This document shows positions 9,063 to 18,713 of a stretch of DNA of 64,000 nt, one piece after another (position 1 is the first letter of the stretch; each line of letters opens with the position of its first letter). The DNA comes from Undibacterium_A arcticum (lineage in GTDB: Bacteria; Pseudomonadota; Gammaproteobacteria; Burkholderiales; Burkholderiaceae_D): NCBI RefSeq assembly GCF_042660705.1, contig NZ_JBHSUQ010000001.1; one strand, given 5' to 3'. Position numbers and translations under genes: made by a program. Under the pieces are notes generated by a model. The model did not search any database, had not been told where the DNA came from, and saw only the letters and a list, made by a program, of their open reading frames with translations.

Positions 9063-10689
9063 TTATGGCTTGGATGTCAAAGCGGCTTCGAGTACTGTGC
9101 CCGAGATTGGCCCGAATACCATCAGACGCGATCGCGCCCGGGACACCCCGACGTAAGACAGTTCTTGATTATTCGAAAGCTCCCGGTCCGCCACCATTAA
9201 CACGACCGGAGCCTCAAGCCCCTTGAAGCGGGGGACTGTATCAACGACTACTGATTGCTTCAGATTGCGGGATGCATTGGTTGCTAAGATCTTGCTCTTG
9301 GCAAGCGCCCCCAATATTTCTTCCCTGACATGAGCGTTCGGTGTCAGCACCGCAATCATCCCTGGAGAGATTCCTTCCTCATTAAGAAGTCTAATGACAA
9401 CCCCTAGTGTCGACTGAACTGCGACATGAATTCCGCAAACGTCAACCGTCGGCACAACACCCTGGGGCCCTGGCGCATGTATCAACGGGCCTCTGTACAG
9501 AGAATCCGTGACCTTCGCAATCGCTTTAGTATTTCGAAGGTTGATTCCAAGCGGGAACGACCTTGTTCCAAGCCGCGTTTCGAGATCATCACGCCGCCGG
9601 TAGACCGCTTGATTTGAATCGGCAAAGATCCTCAGCAGGCCACTGACAGGCCGAAGAACCTGCTCGATCAATTCCCACCATTCCCAGTCAAAGTCTTGTC
9701 CCTCGTCAACTATAACGACATCCCAGGGGGCGGGGAAAAGAAATTTCGCACGCCCTTCCGTCGATTCCCGAGAGCGGGCGAGATCGTCGAATGTCATCAC
9801 GGTCACATTTGGATACGGGCTCATTTGTTGCGACATGCTGGGAAAGTGGTCCGCTTCGGCAACAGAACAGAATGGTTCGCCCCGTCAGTTCATAGCGCGC
9901 AGCCATTTCCATTGCCAAGACCGTTTTTCCCGTGCCGGCACCGCCCTCAACGAGAGCGCGAGGAGCCGAATCAATAATGGAAATAAGCGCGAGTTGCGCT
10001 CCTGTCAGGAGCGTTTCCATAGCGTCGATTTCGCCAAGTACCTCTCGTCCGACAAGCACTTTGAACGAGACGGGATCCGCGACCAGGCTTTTTACAATTT
10101 CGACACCATCCAGCCCCGGCCCTTGCTCGGCATGCCCGCTTGACGTCGGATGTCCAATCATCCGTCCATGGATCCATTTATCGAGGGCGTATTCGAACTC
10201 CTGCATGCAGCAAAAAAGTCTTTTTTCGTATTGGCCGACGCTAAGGCCCGATATTGGCGGTGATTCGCAGTCCGGAAAAATGACCCCGTGTCGAAATCTA
10301 ATAAATGCGCTTGGCCAACCCTGCGTTGCTTTCAACCGACCTAGAAATTGGTGCTTACACGTGGTGGCCTGTTTTACGGGATCCTTAATTTTGTGTCTGA
10401 TACCGTTGCGATCTCTGGAAGTCCATTGGTCGGTCGTGGGATCGTACGCTATCGCTCCGCCTTTTACTTCGAGAAATAGCAGCCCGTGGTCCGGATGAAC
10501 CAGAATGAAATCGGCCTCACCATCCAGTTCGCCCCCTTTGGGGCTGATACCCCACCAAGGGCGCGAATAAAACACATTCCAGGAGCTGTCGAGCGCCTCA
10601 TCAAGGCGGCGAAAGACTGCAATTTCTGCATTCCGACGCCCATCCGCGAGTACCCAGTCCGGCAACACTAAGGGCCACATGCATGCCAT
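9063..10689 (-). CDS. NERD-domain / UvrD-like (SF1) helicase, frameshifted
   Basis: Last gene of the drm operon, starting about 5 nt after the drmB stop (ATG 10689, or 10680). Residues about 15-130 resemble a nuclease-related NERD domain (GELDGEADFILVHPDHGLLF, then EVKGG). An SF1 helicase follows, with Walker A EGGAGTGKTVLAME (about 250), Walker B VVIVDEGQDFDW (about 325), NLRNTKAIAK and motif VI ELSYVGVSRARSRLMVFG near the end. The frame breaks at about 9840-9860, between ILFCCRSGPLSQH and MSQQMSPYPNVTVMTFDD; joining the pieces gives about 540 residues. The combination fits a nuclease-helicase that degrades or unwinds foreign DNA. It is not one of the canonical DISARM components; its assignment to the system rests on operon position. 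Confidence 0.78.
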
Positions 10690-10694
10690 GACAT

Positions 10695-12537
10695 TTACTC
10701 CGTTTCCAGTAGGGCTCGAAAATACCCTAACGTGGGGTTGTCATCCTTTCCGACGAGCAGAGCACGGTCGAGGAATCGGTTATGCATTTCGCATGACGTT
10801 TCGGGGACCATGGTGCAGGAGTGGCACGATGCCAGAGAATGGCTTTCCGGAGCGGTCATTTCGCCATTGATACACAGAGGATCTGAGGAACACCATTGTG
10901 CGGAACGGATTGCTCCTTCCACCGCGGGGCCTAACAGATCCGGCATGGCCTGCCTCTGTAGTCCTCCTAACGTGCCGTCGGAATCTGGTGTCGCCGTATA
11001 GATCAGCAATCCTGCCATACCTTGTTCGCCCTCGGACACATAAAGTCGCTCGCGAAGTGACGCGGACGAGTATCCACACTCGAGAGTCAGTTGCCTGATC
11101 AGGGCGTGCGCAAATGTGTGCATGAGAAGCAGGCGCGGAGAAGCCGGATAGGGCTTTGGTTTGTCCTCGTTCCTGCTGTGCCATTCTACGGTCCAGCTTG
11201 CATCAGCAACGGCGCATCTTTCAATAATCTCGGCCCGTGTTTCCCATTCAGCGAGTCTTCTCAAATTAAACTGCAAAAAAAAATACCTTCTCCCCGGACC
11301 TCGATTGCGGGAAGCCAGTGCAGCGGAGTGACAGAAATGGGGGCGACATCGGCCCCGTCTGGGTCGAATGGTGGATTGATTCTTGTGAATCCCCGTACTA
11401 CACGGACTTCACGCAGGCGCGCTACACGGATGATCTTGGAAAAATACGGTTTCATGGATTCCGGAACGGGCTCCGCATAGGTCTCAAATTCTTCGTCCTG
11501 TTCACTTCCTCCGGATGTGAATACACGATATTCATCCGGGCGCATGTCTTCCGGATTCGATCCATCAAGATCCTGCTGCATCTGTTCGAACCGGTTGGCC
11601 AGTTCCTTTGCAGTCATTCCTTCTCTTTCAAGAATTCGGACCAGCGTCGTTGATGTGGGAATGTAATCAATACGGTCCTGTAGTAGCGGAATATCCGCAA
11701 GCGTATCCCAGTGGTCCCCGAGCATCCTTTCGAGATTCCTGGTCCAAGGAGGGATGTCAAGTGCAGACTCGATGACCGGATAGTAAAGGTTCGAAGCACC
11801 TCGCTGCACTACGCGATAATTGCCATTTTCGCCCGTGCAACTGCACGCTGCATCATCGGTACGCAGCCATGGCCGCTTCCCTAGACACTTCAGTCCTGAA
11901 AGGGCCTTCTTTCCGAATGCACCATCTAAAGATCTTTTGTGCTTACAGTCGGGACAACGAACTACAAGACCGGCGAGGCCCGGGCCCTCCGATGTGAGTT
12001 TAAGTTCGTCTCTGCTTTGCAATCCGGCGCGTGCCCCAACCAGAAGTGCCAAGGAAATTCGGCTAAGTGTCCCGAATAACAGGCGGTCGCGAATCTGACC
12101 GGTACGGCGTATACCTTTTTCCCGCCGGGCTGCTTCTGCGTACAGAGGGCGCAATATCGATACGCCCGGCCGGCATCATTAGCCCATTTTGAGGCGGGCC
12201 GCAGAATTTCACATGACGGGCACTGAAGCCACTCCGGGAATCGCCGTGCGACCAGTGCCGCCGGGTCAAGGTCGTCCGTCCCGGGCTTTGTCGCGCCATC
12301 CTCGAGCACTGGAGGAAGGCGAAAATATTTTTTCCCAAGCTTTTTGCAGAGCCGTCTCTCGATTATTTTTTGGAACTTTAAATTTCCGGCGAGTGGCGCA
12401 CTTCGGTCCCATTCTTCGAGTCCGGCACTGACGGCCGAAACAGGTCCGCCATCCGCCCGCATGTCCATTATGGCGCCCGGAGCGTATGTCATCAGCACGG
12501 CACTGCGGCGGATCTCGCCGATAAGGTTGTCAGGCAT
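10695..12537 (-). CDS. drmB: DISARM-like protein DrmB (DUF1998), twice frameshifted
   Basis: DrmB-type protein of about 610 residues with cysteine clusters and a C-terminal DUF1998 domain, the partner of the DrmA helicase in DISARM phage defence. Start ATG 12537 (MPDNLIGEIRRSAVLMTYAP) has GGAG upstream and overlaps the drmA stop by 8 nt. Zinc-binding pairs are LQCPSCEIL, YCALC, CPDCKHKR and KCLGKRPWL. The C-terminus has LLLMHTFAHALIRQL and CHSCTMVPETSCEMHNRFL. Frameshifts occur near 12010 (one A lost in an AAA run after HAPDC) and in the A9 run at 11275-11283, where GEGIF must continue into LQFNLRRLAEWE. Both are homopolymer positions, so the gene may be intact in the organism. Confidence 0.85.
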
Positions 12538-15500
12538 TATTTTTTCTCCATCTTGGCTGCTCAACTGGTAGGCTGCTATTGGGTTCGCCGCCGCTAGGGT
12601 GGGTGCCCGTTCCGTGCCGTGCTTTGTCATTCAGCACTTCAGCAATTCTGAAGCGGCTTGCCGGTTCTACACTTCGCATAGTGTTCATTGTCGGCCAGCC
12701 AGCGCCGGACAACCGGCCTGCTGCCATCCTTTTTGCATGTGTTTCTGCATACTGGAGCAGCGAACTCGCGGGTTTGAAAGGATTGATGTAGCTCATAGGT
12801 GCGCGCGCCTCCCAGTCGGCAAGGCGGCTGTCGATTTCTCGTTCAGCCAGCGCCAGCTCTCGATCATCGATCGACCGGATACGTCTTTCAATTTCGGACA
12901 CAACGTCGGCCAGAAGGCCATCTGGCGCCTGATCGAGGCGCGCAGTGCGAGCCATTGCGGCATCACCATGCCGGATCATTGACACCAATACGGCGTGAAG
13001 GGCCTTGTCTCGTGCACGCGACGCGAATGGTGTCACGCTGGTTGCCTCGACATCTCGGTAGATCGCGCCGTGCCACGCAGGAAAAGTCTCAAAATGAGAC
13101 CGGTCTCTGGCTTTCGAAGCGTTGAGCAGACTGAGCACCAGTCCAGGATAAGCGGACCGTCCTACGCGACTGGTCGACTGAATGTATTCGGATCGCGTTT
13201 TTGGCTGACCGTTGACAATCATGAGACCCAGCCTTGGAACATCGACCCCAACACTGACCATGTTTGTCGCGAGCACTACATCGACGCAGTCAGGATCGCC
13301 TGCGCGGCGTTTGAGCTCACCCAGTATTTCGATAATTTCTTTCTGAGAAACACGCGAGGTCAGTTCCCGGGGAAGTGAAACAGTGCGCGCCAGCTCCTTT
13401 CTTCGGGACGAATAAAGTTTGATTGAATCCGGAACGTCATCAAGCATCTGAACGATGGCGCCACCTAACTCACGAAGAGAATTGAAATAGCAAAGCAGGG
13501 TTGCATAACCGTCCCTGACTTCGTCCGCCACCCCGAGCGCCGGTCCGCCAGAATGAAGCAGTGAGCCCGCCGCAGCCTGAAGTGCAAATTTTGCGGATCG
13601 GCCGGCGGTCGATACTCCAAGGTACATTCGCCAACGCCATGGCCGGTCGTAGTCGACGGCCGCAAAGCCGGAATCGTCGTATGACAGCCCCGGCGGAGGG
13701 AATTGACAGCTTTCCGGTCGAACAACGCCAGTACTTGCTGTTCGGCCCGCCTGATCGTCGCGGTAGATCCGAGAATTTTTGGACGTTTACCATTCTTACG
13801 CAAAAGCCAGTCGAACGCCGTTTCATAAAGACCTGTTATTGTCCCGAGCGGTCCGGAAATCAGGTGAAGTTCGTCCTGGATAATAACGTCGGTACTTTTA
13901 GAAGTGCCAAAACCAAACAAGCCTGCTACCTCGGTCTTGAATGGCAGCTGGGCAAATTTGTCGACCGTGCCAATCAGCAGTGTAGGCTTCGTGCTGTAAA
14001 TGTCAGAGTCCACTGTGTAGACCGGCCATTTCCCGAAACCCGCTCCGATGAGGCACTCGGCGTGCTCGCAGTAAGGCCTGACTTTTTCTGTGTTTTCGTC
14101 ATAATCCCATCTCACTGTCGAGTGGCAGCATGGACACTGATATATCTGCTCCGCGGTAGAGCCGTCTCGGTGGCCGCGAGTTTCTAATGCTTTTTTGAAA
14201 TTATTGGGAGTGGCATCCTTCCCTACCCAGAGGCCGACAGAAAACTCTGTCGTGCCAATTTTCTTTTTTCCGACACGCGGGAAAATGGCACCTCGCCGTA
14301 TCAACTCGGACGCAAGTATCATTGAAGAAGCCCGCTCGAACTGTTGAGCAGTCAGCAACCGTAAAGTGTAGCGCATCACTGCGGCATTGCCGGAACCTTC
14401 GTCCGGATCTTTGCAAGTCAGTCGCCGATACCAGCCAACCATCGCAATTATTGCAAGATAGGCTTCCGTTTTGCCGCCACCGGTCGGGAACCAAAGAAGA
14501 TCAAGAATTTCGCGGTTTTCGGACTCAGGATCACACGACGATTCCGCCGCAAGAAGTATGAACCCCAGTTGAAATGGGCGCCACCGCAGGGGACCGTCTT
14601 CCGGACTGGCTTTCCATGAGTGCTGCAATGCCATTGCAGCATTGGCATAGCGAAACGATTCTCGGAGGTGGACGTTTCTCCCAATTGCGTTAATGCCAGC
14701 TTGAATCCTGTCATGAAGAATCTGGCATGTTTGAAGGTGAGCTTTTGCTGTTCCTGACAGGTCAGTTGGAACCGCTTTAATTTCGAAATTGCGGTTCCTG
14801 ATCCACTCGCTATATGCCGCTGGGACTGCTCCGAGAAGCCGTTGCAAATCATTGTCGGAGGCATCCGCGAGGGTATGTGCATCGAGAGCCCCTGAGTTCA
14901 CCAAGCCCTCGAACTCGACACTGCCATCCTCTTTAAAAGCAGGTACGAGGGCGCGTGGAATCCACTCCGACGCAATCCGTCTTGCCGATTCTCCTTCAGT
15001 TTCCCAAGAAACGGAGCATTGGTGCCCAGCAGCATACTCGTGACAGTTTCGATAGAGGAGGCGGGCGGACTTGTGCTCCGGATCATTGGACAAGGCTGCC
15101 GGCGGGCGGGGAACAATACGCGTTTTTCCGGTGGGTCTGATCTCGAGAGCAGTTTGAAACAGCGTCAGGCGCTCAACAAGAATCGAGCTAAAATCTTCTG
15201 GCCTACTACGGTTTATCAGCGTTACTGTTGCCAACAATCCCTGCTTCCAGCGGAGCGTTCGTACTTGGATTTCTACGTCGGCTTCGAGGCCAGCTGCATG
15301 GAGTCTGTGTGAATGAGGTTCACCGGGTAGCAACAGTAGGTCATCCAGCTTAAATTCATACGGCTTTCTAGCCCAGCGCGTCAGATTTTTTCCATCGCTC
15401 GCTAAGTCAGTTGAATGCTCGTACGTTGCGAATCGCACCGTCATGGAAAAGCGGTGTTCGTCAACTTCAGACTTCGTCGCAAACGACAAGCCCATGCAAC

Positions 15501-15744
15501 AAGGTCGTTGCTGCCCTACTACCGTTGCCGAAGAAGGGCTTTCGTCTTCTTCATCGTCACCGCCGCTCCCGTCGTCATCGCCGGCATCCATGCGATCTCC
15601 GAGCGGCCAAAGTATGCCTGTAAGATAAACGTCCGACGGTTTGATGCGTTCCGCTTCAAGTACCTCTTCCGCAAGCAAGGGGCCGACAAGGTCCGACTCG
15701 AGACGAGCGACTATCTGCTTTCTAGCTTCTTCAGCTTGATTCAT
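12530..15744 (-). CDS. drmA: DISARM-like helicase DrmA, frameshifted
   Basis: Large SF2-type helicase of about 1070 residues. Start ATG 15744 (MNQAEEARKQIVARLESDLV) has GGAG upstream and follows the UvrD-like gene by 14 nt. An acidic stretch (DAGDDDGSGGDDEEDE, about 55) precedes the helicase motifs LLWFPTGGGKTEAYLAII (about 420), a zinc-finger-like YQCPCCHS, VIIQDELHLISGPLGT (about 625), ILGSTATIRR, and a C-terminal lobe with VDVVLATNMVSVGVDVPRLG and YIQSTSRVGRSAYPG. The frame breaks near 13725; one extra base gives LFDRESCQFPPPGLSYDDSG, as expected for DrmA. In DISARM, DrmA with DrmB forms the core that blocks incoming DNA. No DrmC (PLD) gene is found next to it. Confidence 0.88.
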
Positions 15745-15758
15745 CCATTCGCTCCGTT

Positions 15759-17866
15759 TCAATATCGAAAATAAACCATGCCATATCCCAGAACAAGCGG
15801 AGCCAGCATGAAACCGGAATCCCGCCAGGGCGCATGTAGCATTTCTCTAATGGGGTCATCCGGTGCCACGGCGAGGGTACGGGCCCCGAACGACTTCAGA
15901 TAGCGAATCTCGTTTGGTATTTTGCACCGATTAAGATGAACGATTTCATTCACCTTAAAGGCGATGTCCGTCATGTCGTGGTTCACGCGACGACTAAGAA
16001 ATGCGTACGGATTGTCATGGGCCTCTGGGTCGCCAATCCCGTACATCAGATTTGGTTCTGACCCGGTCGCCTTCGCCGTAGCCGCGGTGATTTCCTGACA
16101 TGCCGGCGATGCGGGCTTGCGCAGCTGTCACATCCTGAGACGAGGAAAAAAATGACTTTCCGGAAAGCCCTGGGGCGTCAATATCATTAATGCGGCCAAT
16201 TTCGACCATTGAGCGAGCGAGTGACTTTTTATCACTGAATGGGAACGGAGTATACGCTCTGCCGGAAGGCATTAGTCGCCGTGGGTGAGCCAGAGTGGCG
16301 GCCTTACTTACCAGGAGCTGCTTTCGGGCTCGGGATGCACCTACGAAAAGAATGCGGGCTTCTGCTAAAATATTATTAGCATTGATTCCTTGTCCGAATG
16401 CTGAAGGCGCAGGCATGTATAGCCTGACCTGATCTGCCTCGCGGCCTTTAGCTCCGTGAATCGTTCCTATGAGAGGACCTTCGAAGCCAAAATCGGGCAT
16501 ACAAAGATCGATCGGAGGCGATCCGTTCGCAAGTCTTTGTGCAAGCTTTCGAACCGAAATCCGCGTTTGCGATTCTCCTACCAGTCGCACCAGGATTGAC
16601 CACCCCTCGTCGACCGTAACGTTGCATTGAATTTTTTTCTGCAGCCAGCGTTCCCTGAAAACCGATTCCGTTATTTCAGAATCAATCCAATTCCAGAACA
16701 TGAGACATATCCATGCATGAATCATGGGAGGCAAACCGGACATTCTCAGGCGATGTGGGCGCATCCCCAGATATCCGGAAGCTTGAAGAGCCTCGCCTCG
16801 TCGACGGAACAGAAGAAATGAATTCCCGAGATCGTCCGGGAGATTCTTCAAATCGTCCCCGTAGGCATCGAGAAGTCCATGATTTGCCTGCTGAATTAGG
16901 TCCCTGATTCCCTGAAGTTTTTTTTCTTCCGTTTCGGTTTTATTTCTCAACAGCGCTCTTCCGCTGGAGAACACCTTCTGAAGGGTAGGGTCACCGGTTC
17001 GGTAAATTTTCAGAAGTTCCATTTCTGTGAAATCATTGGCCATGAATCGCCGAATATTTTCTGGTAAAGTGCCGTTGGCTGCCGCTGCTGCAGGTTGGTC
17101 CTCGGCAAAGCCGTAGATACCTTGTGCCTCGTCTGACAGTACCGTGACTCCTGCTTCTCGTGGCAAGGCGTTGATCAGTTCCAGCATGAGCTGGACTCGA
17201 GCGCCGACCACATCCTGCGCCTCGTCAACAAGCAGATGCTTTACCTGCGAAAGGTATCCGAAAACGCCGTCGTGATTCTCAATTAACTCAATTACCTTTT
17301 TGATGTTGTCTTCGTAGCTGCCGGACATCGTTACATCATGATTAAATCCAGATTGAATTGCCCAGGAGTGTGCGTCGATTGTGGCAATACGTATGCCGGC
17401 CGCTTCATTGGGATTCGTAAGGTAGCTGCCAATTCTGCTGCGCAATTCGTGGACGGCGGTTTGGGTAAAACTGACCAGCCAGATTGAATTCGGCTCAAGT
17501 TCGGCGTGATCAATGAGCCATGCTACGCGCGCGCATGCGACTGCGGTCTTTCCTGTTCCTGGCCCCGCGTCAACCAATAGCCTTGCAGTGACCTCGGCCC
17601 TGATAACGCCAGTCTGCTCCCGGTCCCAATCTGTCGTAGTCGCGTCCGGTCCGGTTGATGGGGCGATAGCCGGCAATCCTGAAATTGGTTTGCGGCGAAT
17701 TCGAGCCTTGCTCTTGCGGTATTAACTGAATGAAAGTGCCGTCTTGTAGGATATAAAGCTTGCTTTTGTATTTGACATGCGAGATATGGCCTGAGTTATG
17801 AACCGGGCGGTCAATTGTCTTTATTAATTTTTCACCATAGAAAACTTTGACACAAACGCTCGGCAT
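15759..17866 (-). CDS. UvrD/PcrA-like SF1 helicase, first gene of the drm operon, frameshifted
   Basis: SF1A helicase of about 700 residues. Start ATG 17866 has AAGGAAG upstream (MPSVCVKVFYGEKLIKTIDR). Walker A LLVDAGPGTGKTAVACARVA is at about residue 102, Walker B KHLLVDEAQDVVGARVQ at about 217, then VLSDEAQGIYGF, GTIHGAKGREADQV (about 470) and motif VI ILFVGASRARKQLLV (about 510). There are two frame breaks. One is near 17700, where the first 55 or so residues lie in one frame and SGLPAIAPSTGPDATTTDWD in the next. The other is near 16045, where the tail MYGIGDPEAHDNPYAFLSRR continues in a third frame. It has two reading directions of evidence for a drm link: the same strand and 14-nt spacing to drmA. 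The role is probably DNA unwinding or processing in defence. Confidence 0.82.
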
Positions 17867-18103
17867 TTCTCAACTTCCTTTCGGGTAGGCACTGGTATTG
17901 AGAGCTCATATCATGCCAGATTTGCAAATATTGCAAAAGGTAAACTGGTGGTTGCCGCTCGCTCGATTCTTTTGCCGTGTTTGGTGCATCGGAATTGTTG
18001 TATACCTCCGCCGCAGGGCATGGAGTACCGGTCAGTTTTTGCACAGTTCTGTGACATCGCGGGACCTGATATTGGCGATTGTTTGAATGGTTGTCTTGGT
18101 GAA

Positions 18104-18504
18104 CTAGGCTGCCCCTACTGTGATTAGGTAGTCGTTTGCGACAGATTTAAATTCAACTTTGGCATAAAGTGCCTGAGCGGCCTTTGTAATATCATTGACC
18201 CGCCACTGGGCGCACCTTTTTTTTTTGTGCAGGATCGGTGGCATGCAGCTTCGGTGCCGGATCCAGAAAGATCACACCGTCGTGAATTGCCTTGAGCAGT
18301 CGCTCGGCAGACGTGTAGATACAATATTGTCTCAGATCCTTAACTCTGGTGGGGATAAAAGCCCGACGGGCTGCTAGGTGTTGCCTTGTTGCCTTGTTGC
18401 CTTGTTGCCTTGTTGCCTTGTTGCCTTTATGCCTTGTTGCCACCTCACGGCTTGTCGTGCTACAAGATGGCGACAGCACGAATTTTCTAATTGGTGAAGA
18501 CTTT
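18104..18504 (-). pseudogene. Truncated unknown ORF carrying an 8-bp tandem repeat
   Basis: C-terminal part of an unrecognised protein. The minus-strand frame from the edge of the inverted-repeat element at 18505 reads through the 8-bp repeats, then RVKDLRQYCIYTSAERLLKA, IHDGVIFLDPAPKLHATDPA. After the T10 run at 18217-18226 it continues in another frame (QWRVNDITKAAQALYAKVEF) to TAG at 18104-18106. The sequence looks protein-coding (a compact alpha/beta C-terminus), but I cannot name the family. The upstream portion is missing, replaced by the element at 18505-18653. The poly-T run and the octamer repeats both shift the frame, so expression could be phase-variable or the piece may be dead. 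Confidence 0.45.
18380..18427. repeat. Six perfect tandem copies of an octanucleotide
   Basis: The unit GTTGCCTT is repeated six times without error, followed by one degenerate copy (TATGCCTT) and a further GTTGCC. On the minus strand it lies within an apparent reading frame. Because 8 is not a multiple of 3, gain or loss of a unit changes the frame, the hallmark of a contingency (phase-variation) tract. Confidence 0.85.
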
Positions 18505-18653
18505 TTGGCGCTGACCCATTTTTGACCCAGGCTGCCGATTTCTAATCACCTATAGTCAGCCGCTGAAGCCCCGTAGAGGGGGCAATCGTTTGCAAAGCAT
18601 GCGGGCGGGTCAATGAATTCCGGCAGCCTGGGTCAAAAATGGGTCAGCGCCAA
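18505..18653. mobile_element. 149-bp MITE-like element with 33-bp perfect inverted repeats
   Basis: Positions 18505-18537 and 18621-18653 are exact reverse complements over 33 bases, beginning TTGGCGCTGACCC and ending GGCTGCCG. The 83-nt interior encodes nothing. The outer motif (GCTGACCCATTTTTGACCC) and the internal CTATAGTCAGCCGCTGAAG resemble sequences I associate with IS21-family ends, so this is probably a non-autonomous IS21 derivative. It separates the minus-strand ORF remnant and drm operon from the plus-strand GHKL-helicase gene. No target duplication is evident. Confidence 0.75.
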
Positions 18654-18713
18654 CACCTGCAGTCTAAGTTACGTTGCTGCTGACAAGCACTTCTTGGATG
18701 CGGCTAGGCCGCA

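Noticed and set aside
11275..11283. Programmed frameshifting in drmB at the A9/T9 run
   Set aside because: Slippery runs can be used for recoding, but similar breaks occur at many short runs in unrelated genes in this window, so sequence error is the simpler explanation.
18377..18440. CRISPR-like array
   Set aside because: The repeats are 8 bp and directly contiguous with no spacers; this is a simple tandem repeat.
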